Shown here piece by piece: positions 33,931 to 45,826 of a DNA stretch of 64,000 nucleotides. The notes under the pieces were generated by a model that was given only the letters and a program-made list of their open reading frames with translations, was not told the origin of the DNA and made no database searches. The translations under genes and the position numbers were made by a program. Source of the stretch: Melampsora larici-populina 98AG31 (Eukaryota; Basidiomycota; Pucciniomycetes; Pucciniales; Melampsoraceae); contig NW_006768781.1 in the NCBI RefSeq assembly GCF_000204055.1, positions 881,554 to 945,553 of the forward strand, given 5' to 3'. The stretch's first letter is position 1; every line of letters begins with the position of its first letter.

Positions 33931-36185
33931 GTGCAAGTTGGGAAACTAACTCAGAGGAGTTCTGGGTCTCTACTTTGTATCCCATAAATGTCAGTGATCT
34001 TTCCATCTACCCCCTTAAAAATCTTGATATAATATATCTGAAGATAGCATGCTGATGATGGGGGTTGGCTGATGATGGGGGTTGATAGAGATTGATCTCT
34101 GGGCCTTGTAACTAAAACCTGGTAGCAATGAAGTATATAAATCCTCTTTCATGACAATTCTTCCGCTGTGCACAACCCATACCAAGCAAAGATTTGACAA
34201 TTTTTCAATCTACCTGCTACAGTGGCAACAAATTCTTTCTCAGGCTTTATGCTACAGTGAGATGTCCACGCATGATATACTCAAAGTCCCTTAACGGGCC
34301 AGGGTAACATTGGATTTGAATTCAAATGTCCACTTTCAATTGTCAATTGATCCTCACAGTCTTTTGAAGATGGAAATCCTCCTTCAAGATTGTACCCGAG
34401 AATGAAGCAAATCTTACTGAATCAGTTACATACGGGGGATGAATAAATTACATATCAACTACATAATAACATATCGAGATAAAACATCCTTTCACTTTCA
34501 TTACCTTGTTGAAAGATCCTAAGATCTTGATGACCAGGCGTGTTTATATTGTTTATGATCAGGAACTCCAAAAGCATGAATGAATAGACTCACTGTCAAG
34601 AACGAATCCAAGGGAATGACTCTTGAAATCAACAAGATGTGGTCATAGTCTTGCAATCGAGAATGCGTTTTCAATTCCTTTGCAGTCAGTACCTGCCCAC
34701 GAAAAATGGCCTGTCTCGCTGGTCAAATCTTACTTCTTGATGATAATCTGATTCGGACCAGAGTGTCTCAAAAAAAGGCAAGGAAGAGAAACTAGAACAT
34801 AAGAAACTAGAGAAAAATAAAGATGAATCAAACCCAATTGATCTCACGAAACAAAACCGTATGTAGTCCCACCAGGTGCTTAAAGCTTGTAGTTGAACCT
34901 GAAGCAATCGGTAGCGTCTCCCATTATAATGTTCGAAGGTTGAAAACAAAAACCTCAATTCAAATCGAGGCACCAGTCTTGAAGCGATGCTTTATGAATA
35001 AAATGCACCGCAAAAAAGAATCAAAGACTCCCAGTCCCAAGACATGACCCATACTCTCTTCACAAAGTGTCCCATAAAATCGCCCAAGCGCAAGTGGATC
35101 AAAGTCCATTTTGAACTCAAGATATATATTTATACTTTGAACAAAAAATGAAAATGAAAAACACATTCCAAACCATTTTTCAGACACTTTGCAATTGAGG
35201 CCTTCGATACGCAATGTCTCAGTTTCGTATCCCGAATATCATTCATCAACGAGCAAGACCAATTGAATTAAAAAAACATAACAGAAGAAAAGATCACCCC
35301 CATAACAAAAACACCGTTGCTCAAAGCCGATTTATCACTCATATCAAGCAGCTCTTGTAAAGATCAAAAGAAAAAAAACAGACAGAAAAAAGAAATCTCG
35401 ACTCCCTTCTTGCCTTCTTCCCATTATCAACCTTTCGAATACGCGAGGACAAACATATCACTCCTGTGCGCCATGTTACTATATGTTTAGACCAATTTCG
35501 CCTTTTTGAGGGCAATAACACATACATCACACACCAAAGATAACAATCAAATTGGAGTTTGTTTCTGAGAGATGTAGATTCGAATGCTTCGATCGGATGA
35601 AAAATTATGAGGTAAGTCAAAGCCCCAAGACCACCACTGAACACCATATCAATTCTTCGCGTAGAACCGTTCCTTTGTATGGGACACCTGATTAGGACTT
35701 TTATCTTATTTTTATGTTTTGTAATTATATTAGATTTGTTGAGTGAAGGCCGTAGCATTGGATGTCATCTTGAACATGATCCCTGAAATCCCGTATCGGT
35801 AAAAATGATGAGTAAAGCACTGTTTTTTTGTGATCCGAGGAGTAGGCCTTTCCGACGCGCAGTCAACTGAAGGAGGATAGAAAAAGAAAAAAAGCAGGAA
35901 TATGATGAAAAGATGAAATTGGGAAACTTTGTAAGGAGACAGAACCTAAGGGTGGTTTGTTAATCAACACCGTTCCGTGGCATAACTGCAAACCCGATGA
36001 GATTTAATTATTCATTTCTGATTTGTGTAAAAGGGGGATGAAGATAATACGACTTATTGACTGGAGTAAAATCATACGAAGCAAAAAAAGAAATTGTTGT
36101 CGCCTCGAATACATTAGCTCAACTCATCTCCTTTGAATTTGAATCGAGATGATCCGAGTTGAAAAGAATAGATTTAGGAATGATT

Positions 36186-39100
36186 TCAACTCGGCGTCTC
36201 GTCCTTGTATATCCCATCAAGAGCGCTGAATGCTAATCTATATGGCAAGCTTCTGACGATATCCGTAGCTTTCTTGATGACTTTTTCAATCGGAACTCCA
36301 GCCTCAAGAGCTGTCTCGATTGACAAACGATACAGGCCGAGTACAGCTAGAGAAACTTGGGTTTGTTGTTCAGGATAAGGTGCACGAAGTGTTGCAGCTT
36401 GTTGTACAATGAGTGGCATTGGATTCGTATGATGATGCGAATTACCAGTGGTACCCGAACGGACCACTCGAAGCAAGATTTCAATGATGATATCAACATT
36501 CTTGCTCACATGTCGATCGATGAACCGCTGTCGAGTCTCGATCGAGCCAGAGGTAGAGGTAGTGAGCCACGTGTCAAGCAGATGTTGGATTGTAGGTGGC
36601 TATAACAAACAACGTTGATGCGTCTCCATGAGTTACAAGTTCATTAGACGTGCTCATCTGGTGCACTTACAGGGTCAGGATCAACAACTGTGATCTTACG
36701 CCTCCATCCACACTCAGTTTGATCTTCAGGTTTGAAGATCCGTCCTGTCATCTGTGATATCCAGGAATCCACATCTCCGGTTCTCACCCACTTAGCTTCA
36801 GTGAGCGGGTTCAGCGTGTCCAGCTTGGCTACAATCAAGACAGTGTTTTGTGTGAAGCTAGGGACGACTTTCAAGCCAGATTTTTGTTGATCTTCAGATG
36901 CATCTTGAGTGGGTTTCTCTCCCTCGTCGACTGGTAATTTCTGTTGAAGAGAAGACATAAAAAGTCTGTGTAGAGGGGGAAGTAAAGGATCATGAACAAC
37001 ATCGTAGTCTTCTTCTGCCAATGTTTCTTCATCGTTCTCGTCCTTCTTTGCTTCTGGATCTTCAGCCTTCCCCGCTAAACCTGATCTAGTCGAACCCAAT
37101 TTCGGATTGGGTTCCTCAGCGTTCCAAGCTGCTTCAAGCACTGCGCGATCCATGATCACATAGTCATCGATTTCCTGGTCAAGAGCTTCGACCTACCAAG
37201 CAGGTGATGAGCGCACAGACAGAGACAAAGGTATCCCTAGCCACAGAAGGTTCGAATAACAGAATGCACGTACCAGTACACCTTTACAGACCCTGTATTC
37301 GTCTATTTCTCCGTCATACTTACCACCTTGAATGATCGCTGGAATTAATCTGACCAGAACTTCAATCTTGTGTTCAGCCCGATACACTTTGATACTTTCA
37401 ACCACATCCGAATCTATCACCATCCGACGAGTATTTCGTGCATAAGATATCGAAAGTCGATCAGCTTGCGGCTCGGGCATAGGTGGACCTTCATAATCCT
37501 CCTCATCCTCGTAATCCCCATCCGCATCTTGATCTTCATCATATTGCTCTTGTGCTGTTTTTGCTGGAGCAACTTCGGTCTCCGCCGTTTGCTCCTTTTC
37601 ATTGAGACTAAGTTCGTGATTTGATTGAGTAGTGCCCGTTGTGCCCGCCTTGCCGTCTTTAGCTGTCAAAGTTATTCAGATGGATCAGCAGATGATCTAC
37701 GTCAATGTAAAATCATAGAGGCCGTACCAGTCACATCAGCATCCTGGGCCTCTTTGTTAGCAGATTGCGAGGCTTGAACTGGCGCCGTGCCAAGTCCGGT
37801 GCCACTGGCTTCTTTCGCTTCTGCTTGTTTCTCAGTCTCCGTCGGTTGAGTGATGGTATCAACACTATTGTTCTCTGAGATAATTCCAGCGGAATCTGGA
37901 TTCACCTTGGCAGCTTTATTACCCTTGTTAGAACCTTTCACTGGGCTGACTGCTGGTGATGAACCACGCCCACCACCGATCCTTGTATCAACGCTCATTG
38001 CAGAATGAGCTGAAATTGACAGCTTCCTCTTGCCGCCATGACCAACGACGGAGGTAGGGGGCTTGCTCGGCAAAGAAGCACAGGCCAGTGGTACCTGTGG
38101 TTCGGCTGTCACATTAGTTGGAGAAGAGAAATATAACCGTAATCGGCTATTCTCACGTCCGGCAGGGATGGTTGGTTTCGAATATGAGTGTACACGTTCG
38201 CGCTCGCGAACTACCGATGGGGTTTGAGCGTCGAGCTGAGTTGGTCGAGGAGTTGACACATCAGGTTTTGGCTCTTCTAGGTTCTGATCCACGTCTGCGT
38301 GACTGGCGTCACTCGTTTTGGTGATCTCCGATGTAGTTGGTGCATCCGTATGAGTAGTTGCAACTGCCTCTTCAGCGGCAGCAGGGGAGGTTTCCGCTTT
38401 GACCCTTAGTGGCGAGACATCCTTCGAAAGAAGTAGCTGGTTTTTAACTTCGTCGCTCACAATACTCTCCTCCAACTCACTGCCTTGATCATCTACCGTT
38501 AGATTCAATCCTTTCACGGCTGACGCAGCCTCTTCATCAATCTTTTTGGCCAACTCTACAGTAGCGTCAGATTTGACTTTCTTAGCAGAAGCTGTGATGG
38601 TGGCAGTTGAAGAGGTGACCGAGTCTGTGCTGGCTGGATTGGCTGGTGAAAGTCCAGGTGTTTCACGTGAGATGTCATGCGCCTCATCCTCATCACGACC
38701 GTGTTTGCCAGTTTTGCTCAGGCTCGTAAGTGCTTCGCCCACATTTACAGGAGAGGTTTTCTCCTGCTGATCCACATGAGCTGAGGAGGTCGCGCCATTT
38801 TGAGCATCGATCTGTGTTTCCGACCCTTCGGCTGTCCAGGACCATGTCAGATCAGGTATCTCTAGCGCGTTAATCCGAAAGTCGGTGAGTGTTCGCTTCG
38901 TGGATGCCACTGACAGATGTGATGAAGTTGGGGCATAAAAAACACGTCAGCCAAGCGTGACTGAGAAGCGATTGTGGGTTGAACTATACAATACACACCT
39001 TCCTCCTTTTTCTCCGTTTCCTTTGCCCTATCATTAAACTCCTTGAATTGGGCACCCCAGCCATTCCTAACACGAGTACTACTACCTGGGCCAGTCCGAT

Positions 39101-41396
39101 CTCGATCAGACCTGTCTGTACCACCACCGGAAGCGTTTGCTCTGGGACCACGGTTGGAATGTCTGTGGTCATCGAATTTCGAATCACGGCCATTTCGACG
39201 TCCACCACGGCCATTACGGTCTCCTGAGAGAGGCAGGTTTGAATACCGGCCGCCACCTCCGTTGCGCCGATCGCCATGGCTTGCTTTGTTGTGACCGCCC
39301 ATTGTTGGTAAGTTTGAGATACTCCGAGATGAGCGGTTGGCGCCCCCACCCATACGATCATGATTAGAGCTAGTGCGTGGTCCATTACCCCCGTAATTGG
39401 ACGAGTGATCGTCATAACGGCCATTCGGACCATTGTTACCGACAGAACGACCGCGTGCGCCAGAGGCGTGACGATCTCCGCGATTTGCTGACCCGTGCAT
39501 GTTGTTTGAGGGGCCGCGGCCACCTCTAGAGCCTCCAGAATTATCGCCACCGTAATCGCTACCCCGATCACGAGGTGCGCGACCTCCACCACCATTCGGA
39601 CCACCGCCTCGGAATCCACCACGGTTTGTTCGATTGCCGTTACCCGTTTGGCCAGGTCTGGTGTCATCATGAGCTCCGTAATTGTCATTAGGATGAGATA
39701 GTTGGCCAGACGAGTATCCTGCACTGGGATCATGTCCAAATGCGTTGTTGTTCATCCTCATTGAATCATTGGATCCGTGTTGGCCGGGATTTAGACGAGT
39801 GTGATCATTGGGATTGTTAGGATTGAAATTCGGTCCATGATGTGGACCGGAGTGATTCGGAAAGTGAGGTTCGTTGGTACCCGCATTGTTATTGTTTGGA
39901 TTAAAGATTGGCGCGTTTGGTTGATAATGTTGAGCAGGTGAGCCGTGCTGAGGTTGATGATGGGGCGGTAAAGGATGTGAGACGTGGGCAGGGATATGAG
40001 AAGGATGGGAAGTCTCAAAATGAGGAGCTCCACTGCCATCAAATGATCCTGGATTACCCAAGTTTAAACGGATAGGTGAGTTATTACCAAAAGCACCACC
40101 ACTGACTCTAGGACCACGTCCGCCACCAAATCCACCACGATTATTGCCAGTGTTAGATCCCATGCGAAGCGGTGTCGGTGTGGAATTGTTCATCGGATTC
40201 TGGTTCCTGAGAGGTGGAAGGGCCTGTGGCGGTGCGTTGTGAGGTGGCACTTGATTAGATGGATAAACATGAGACTGTTGTGTATTGGGGGCAGAATAGG
40301 CGTTCCCGCCTGCACCAGCCTCATATCTTGGTCTTTTGTAAGGCGGGGGAGCAACACTGCCAGGAGAACCTTGTAGAGCACCCGTGTTAGGTTGGCCAGT
40401 AGCGTAACCAGTATATGGATTTGCTGGAATATTAGGATTGTTCGCATTAGGATATTGAGGGGTTTGAGGATGATAAGCTATATTTCCGGGCGGGCCCTGG
40501 TTAGAAGTCGAAGAAACGGCGTAAGTTGGGAAAGGTGTGTGTTGTGTATGGGGATTAGCAGGGAGTTGATTAGAAACGGGTTGGTGAGAGTAGGGCTGAT
40601 AAGCCTGACCAACCTAAATTGACGTAAAGTGAAAAGATGCATGTCATCAGCACTGGAGAATGTAGCAAAGGTTATGATGAGAACCCCAACAAGAACATTG
40701 AAGTCTTCTAAACTCACCTTAGGAGGTTGCTGGGGACCTGCTGGCGCACCGTATCCGTAGTTCGGAAAAGCTGGATGCTGAGGTTGGTGCTGTAGAGGTT
40801 GTTGGTGCTGATGCGGCTGTTGTGGCTGTTGTGTTTGCTGCTGAGGATTTGCAGGGAGCTGAGGAGGATAGACATAAGGTCCAGCCACCGGTGCGATGGG
40901 AGCTGCATACGAAGGTGCAGCCTGCTGAGACGGATAGCTGGGATATTGGCCATAAGGCGTGGACGCTGCTCCGGTGAATTGGTTATACTGGTAAGGCTGA
41001 GATGTAGCAGGATGCGAGTTCGCTGAAGACTGTTGAGGTTGGTATTGGGGATTGTTGGACACAGCGGCTGGGTTTGGTGCTCCAGAAGACGCAGGCTGTG
41101 GGGGAGGTGCACCTGAAGGAAGAGGTGGGTAAGATAATGAAGGGGGGGCTTTAGAGGGTGAAAAAAGTTGATTCAATGACAAGAAAAGCGAGCGAGAGAG
41201 ATCGGGCGACTGAAAAGAAAAGATGGATGAGCCGCATTACCTGGAACTGATGAAGGAAAACAAGATACGAATCAGTTTTTGTCGTTCAAGAGGATTGTGG
41301 GTAGGATCAGATTCGATAGAAAGCAGCGAGACAGATAGTCTTACGATTGGGATTAGTAGGTCCAGATCCAGAGTAACCTTGATAATTTCGTTTCAT
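36186..41396 (-). CDS. Large disordered RGG-type protein (seven exons, 1,534 aa)
   Basis: Exons 41396-41345, 41148-40718, 40613-38999, 38909-37728, 37662-37274, 37192-36671 and 36599-36186; phases join to 4,605 nt. The start MKRNYQGYSGSGPTNPN was chosen as the only ATG that splices into the open Pro/Gln-rich exon. Layout: Pro/Gln/Tyr-rich 1-330; Gly/Asn/Arg-rich 330-690 with many RGG, GRG and FGGGRG boxes typical of RNA binding and condensates; Ser/Thr/acidic 700-1150; an acidic QEQYDEDQDADGDYEDEEDY run; then ordered segments (RMVIDSDVVESIKVYRAEHK; DALDRAVL-like helices) and a helical C-terminus. RNA or ribonucleoprotein binding is inferred from composition only. No named domain was recognised. 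The many antisense open frames here come from the biased GGN codons. Confidence 0.75.
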
Positions 41397-42208
41397 GACT
41401 TGGACGAGATTAACTCAATCGTACTGAGCGTTAAAGGTGTGATCGATGGCCAATGGCAAAGGGAAGGAGAAATTGATACAGAGGGTAAACAGGCAACTTG
41501 ACGAAAACACTCAGCATACACTCTTTCACATACCTGTAAAAGTTCTTTTTCACTCGCCTGTCACGCGAAATAACAGGTGAACTACATATGCCGTGAAATT
41601 ACATTCAAACCAAAAAATGAGGAGTCAAGTTTCAAGGATGAGGTCGTCAGTGTCTTCAAGTGCTCAACATTTGGGACGTCAGATCAAGTAATGGACTGGG
41701 TATTCTCATCAGCTCTCATCAGCTCCCCGAATGCGGTGCGTCAAGCTCCAAAACGAGGAGGGAAAGGACGAGGGAAGAAGGAGAATTAGGATTCGGAGCC
41801 ACCTGGGCGATGTCTTTGTGCATACACTCAACTTCACCGTCAGACCGGTCACCAGCTTATACTGTCGCAGACACCTTGCTCCGGTTTGACTGGTCATGAA
41901 GAAACATCGAACATCTCGTTGGCACATTCTTCGGGGAACACGTCACTTACGAAAAAATGCACTATAAAAGCCGATCACAGGCGCAGCTCTCTTGGTTCTT
42001 CCCTCTTCAATCCTACATCAGACATCACACATTCATTAATATCTACTGATTTTGTTCATACGGTTTAAAAAATTATCCATTAGTTTTCCAAAGCTTACTA
42101 TTAATCTCTTCTCAAGATCTTGCAATAACATTCACATTTGGTCGTTTGTTTCATTGTTAACGTCCTACCTGTCTCTTCTGTTTCTTCAATCCAGGCTCCA
42201 GCAATAGG
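41397..42208. other. Promoter region between divergent genes
   Basis: Separates the start of the RGG-type gene (-) from the secreted Cys-rich gene (+). No exon is supported; AT-rich pyrimidine tracts precede 42209. Confidence 0.4.
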
Positions 42209-42719
42209 ATGTCACCAGCCTTGAAACCAACCAAACTGAGTATATTGGCAGTATGCGCCTTGTTATTCACTTTAGTGAAATCGCAATCCGGAGATGACAA
42301 AGTGAGTGAGTTCGCTGTGAGACCACATAAGAAATCACTGCTCAATAGTTACCATGATATTTGAACAGGCCATTTGTATGGATAATCGGGTATTGGCATG
42401 GATCACCCCCAATAATTTGGTTTATGGACCAAATGAATCTAGAGATCGCGCACATGGACCATGTTACTGTCATCCGAGTCCAAAGTTTAATAATTTCTCA
42501 CAACCCAGTTGTCCAGAAGATCAAGGATTCGGTGGTGTAGGATTTGTTTATTGTTCTAAAAATCAAGAATGTGATTATACTACTCAACCTGATAATCCTA
42601 CTTATTCTGATTATAGTGAGACTCAAGATTCTCATTCTACCAGGCTTTCTCATCAATTCTCGGCTTTGATGACTTTGTGTTTGTTTTTTGGGTTTCTTGG
42701 ATCTCTTTTGTTGCTTTGA
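42209..42719 (+). CDS. Small secreted Cys-rich protein A, possibly GPI-anchored (147 aa)
   Basis: Exons 42209-42301 and 42369-42719, phase 0. A signal peptide (SILAVCALLFTLVKSQ) ends near residue 26. The mature part has six Cys at 34, 63, 65, 79, 93 and 99, spaced C-x28-C-x-C-x13-C-x13-C-x5-C, with GPCYCHP and YCSKNQECDY. The last about 24 residues are hydrophobic (ALMTLCLFFGFLGSLLLL) after a Ser/Thr-rich stretch, as in GPI-anchored proteins. The next gene downstream shows the same spacing and intron position, so the two are paralogues. Candidate effector or surface protein; function unknown. Confidence 0.8.
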
Positions 42720-42796
42720 TATCTATTTGTGTTCTCATGTTTAGCGGCTTTTCTAGTGGTAGCTAGATAATCTTTTCTTCTTTTGAAATTCATTTA

Positions 42797-42885
42797 CAGT
42801 CAATTGCACAAAGCTTGGAAAGAATTCCGCGCCAATTTGCTCAAATTTGGCGGGCAAATGTTTCCAAGCTTTCTGAAATTGACTG
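42797..42885. mobile_element. 89-bp Tc1/mariner-like MITE
   Basis: Left CAGTCAATTGCACAAAGCTT and right (complement) CAGTCAATTTCAGAAAGCTT are flanked by TA on both sides (42795-42796 and 42886-42887). TA duplication and CAGT ends fit Tc1/mariner (Stowaway-type) MITEs. It lies between the two secreted paralogues. Confidence 0.75.
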
Positions 42886-43715
42886 TACTAAAAAATATCA
42901 ATTGTGTCTTTTAGTTTTACCCACCCTAGGTTTTTTGCTGTTATACTTACAATAATTGACAAAGCAGTCCATGAGTCTTGGACTGATGGCTTATCTTTCC
43001 TAGAGCTGAGAAAGCACTACAAAACAGGGGGGCTTCCTGAGAACAGCCACTTTGTCCACGGTTGTTCCGCATAAAAGGAAGTGACCCCTTTGACCATGTG
43101 GAAAACATAAAATCCACACGTATATACATATTTGATTCTTTGATTCCAGGCTCTAGCATCTCAAGTCTGCAAAGAAAACACAAAATGTTGTAAGGATCCA
43201 CGAGGATCCAGTCATCGACCCATTTGGATGATGGGATGACGTCTTCACCGCGAGCCGATATTTGTCGTCGAGATCCTCTTCGAGCGAAAGAATCTGCAAT
43301 TCAAATCGCTGACGTCAATGCCTCGACTAAAATGTGGGAAGAGAGTGCACTCAATTGATCAAATCACGAGTGTAACGCTGTATCTGTCGAGCGCTTTCAT
43401 CCATTTGCAACCCGAGTCCCCGACCTCAGTTTTCACATAAAGCGACTGCTTTCATCTGGCCCAATATCTTCCCTCATCCGGCTACACTGTGACCAAAGCC
43501 TTCTCATCAAACTTTTTGGATAGGATACCTCGTTCTTTCAGACGTGTTATAAGATTGTAAGTCTTTGGACGCTTTTATTCCAAAAATCACGCAGGACCCA
43601 TTATATTCGATCGACGAGGGGTTGATGTGAAGCAGCTTACGATGCGTGTCTTTGTTTGATCCTTTGTCAACATTCCAGACCCAACACTTTGCAACCACTC
43701 GTTGACCATCAAACC

Positions 43716-44323
43716 ATGTTATCCAACTCGATCGTCAGAAAGCTTGGAGGTCTCATGGCCATCGCGCTCCTTCTGATTGCCTTCGTTCCCTGTGAAGGTT
43801 TGTTTATACGTCGAACACAGAGTGGAGCTATTCCAGTGAGCTTTTCATAGCTTGTTTGCATTGAAAGGCTGTAAGTGCTGATTATTGGAATTCCTCTACA
43901 ATGTGTGACAAATAGGAAAGTGGCACCGAACCCGCCGCCACAACTAGCACTACAACTGTCACGACAACTGGCACAACACCTGGCATGACACCTGGCACCG
44001 AAAGTAGCTCACCGACAGGCGCGGATAAGGTGAGTTTATCGGCAGCTGCCGATACGCCTAGATGCTGATGTTATCATACATTCGTTCGTGGTATTCAGGC
44101 AGTTTGTCATGGTAAAGACCTCGTCGGACACCTCAACTCGGATGGCGCGTTTTATCTCCCAACAGAAAACTCGACAGATGGCAAAGGCAGCTGCTCCTGT
44201 GGCCCACTCACTTCTGAAGGCGGTGCGCAACTTTTACGCTGTGCAGACAATCCTACCAACTTCCCACCCGCGACGGGGACTACAAGTTACGAATGCTCCA
44301 CGACTTCCGATTGTCCTGCGTAG
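43716..44323 (+). CDS. Small secreted Cys-rich protein B, paralogue of A (152 aa)
   Basis: Exons 43716-43835, 43916-44029 and 44099-44323, all phase 0. A signal peptide (LGGLMAIALLLIAFVPCEG) is followed by a basic FIRR site and a Thr-rich linker (exon 2). The Cys domain (exon 3) has C at domain positions 3, 32, 34, 48, 66 and 72, against 3, 32, 34, 48, 62 and 68 in protein A. The domain starts DK-AVC directly after an intron, as DK-AIC does in A. It ends ECSTTSDCPA with no GPI-type tail, although a further exon cannot be excluded. Protein B differs from A by the extra Thr-linker exon. Candidate secreted effector; function unknown. Confidence 0.75.
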
Positions 44324-45451
44324 ACGTGAATACCAAGCACATCAGTCATCCAACATACTTACGAGTTCGACTAGCTTTAATGTTCCTTCTTCGGCCGCTT
44401 GTTTGAATCTTCGCCCAGCCCACTTTACAGCGCCATACCTGGTGAAAATGTCATAGGCCTCTTACTCGCTGAAGATGATGATAAAGATTCTGGAGAGTCA
44501 TTGTAAGATCTATATCAATGTATAATAGTTATGAGCTGCTTGAGATCCTACTCAAAGCCAATTGTCTCAAGTGATGGATGAACCGCTATACTTCAAGTCC
44601 GATATTCGTTTGCGGATGAGATCGAAGATGAGGGAAAGGTGTGAGCTATGTAGTAAACTTGATGGGTTGCATTGAATTTTAACCTGCCATACCCAAACAG
44701 CATCACTTGAGCTTTAGGAACCGGAACCCTCAGCATTGCCAACTCAAACTCCGAGTCAACAACCACTATCTTTGAGGCAATGTGTCATATCACTTTATAT
44801 CTCTGAGATAAATAACACGTCATTTTTTCTCTTGGTATGTGTGCCACCTATGATATTTTTACATCCTTGTTTTTTCGACTGTAACGCCTTGACAGCCTTC
44901 GTCCCGGTAAGTGGTAACAGCAGACCTTGCTTGGTAAGAACAATCGTGTCTCTAGTAATTGATCCAAGAGAATTACATGCGACAGCATTCTTGAGGTACC
45001 CTCATTAAGCTTTTGGGTACATGTCGTCGAGATAGGCAGAGAGTAGATTATTAGACTCGACTGCTTGTCAATCTCGACGGCGCTTATCTCAGTCAAACCT
45101 ACCCGAGTAGCAATAGGCGTTGTTGAAAAATATGAGTGAGAGGAAATATAAACCTGGCGCTGGCGAAGAAGCTTGATGACAAACTAGATGGTACGAAAGT
45201 CGAAAGGCTCAATTCCGGTAACCCTCGAGAGCGTCGAAACTGTTTGTTCATTTTGGTGAGCAAAAAGAATGTGTAAACTTAGCAAGAGTCAGATAAAGAC
45301 AAGAAATTCCAATAACGCTCTTAGTGGGTCACCCGTCCACGAGCCTTCAGGCCAATAACCCAGTAAAGACAGAAAAGTGAATCCAAGTTCCGGTCAGTAT
45401 TGAGAGAATTTTTGGACAGGTACATGCACACATACGTTCGTATTAGATTGT
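44324..45451. other. Intergenic
   Basis: No supported exon. A short open frame at 44736-45008 has no recognisable features. Confidence 0.4.
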
Positions 45452-45826
45452 TGATCCAAGAAAAATAGCCGTGCAGGAGATCAGCACTATGGTTTGATCT
45501 AGGGCAAAGCCCATCATGGTAGTGCTAAATGACGAGGGGTACGCCATGCAGTGGATCATCCACGGGATGAAGCGCAGATATGAAAGATGCTCTCTTGGAA
45601 TTTGTACCCTATGTGTGATTTTCCAAACATGAATGAGAGGGCTCAAACTTACGCTTGCACATAATCTCTCAGAACCAGATTCAAGTCCAATGACCACACT
45701 AGTAAGTTTATTGATAGATCCCGACTTCCGGATTAAAGAAGCTATGATTCAGCCTGTTGAAGTCAAACTTGGACAAGAAGATGCACCCCAATTATTGAAG
45801 AAACATGTACAAGCCGTCAGTTTTCC
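45452..45826 (+). pseudogene. Pyruvate decarboxylase relic (C-terminal exons only)
   Basis: 45452-45591 translates to a version of the ThDP-site exon: VQEISTM-V, a TGA stop, then KPIMVVLNDEGYAMQWIIHG. About 45655-45826 corresponds to the tail of the next exon, with VEVKLGQEDAPQLLKKHVQA, followed by a donor-like GTCAGT as in the other copies. The beta-strand exon between them is mostly gone and nothing upstream matches. It is the remains of a third PDC copy in the same orientation as the two larger ones. Confidence 0.8.

Larger units (their letters stand above)
31578..36185. other. TE-rich spacer
   Basis: No gene can be supported over 4.6 kb. Scattered short frames (for example 32566-32808 and 34686-34973) lack conserved motifs. 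Two short inverted-repeat elements are listed separately. The last about 1 kb is likely the 3' flank of the minus-strand RGG-type gene. Confidence 0.45.

Noticed and set aside
38979..39739. Several long open frames opposite or out of frame with the RGG-type gene
   Set aside because: They follow from biased GGN/CAN codons; the chosen frame is the only one that joins seven exons.
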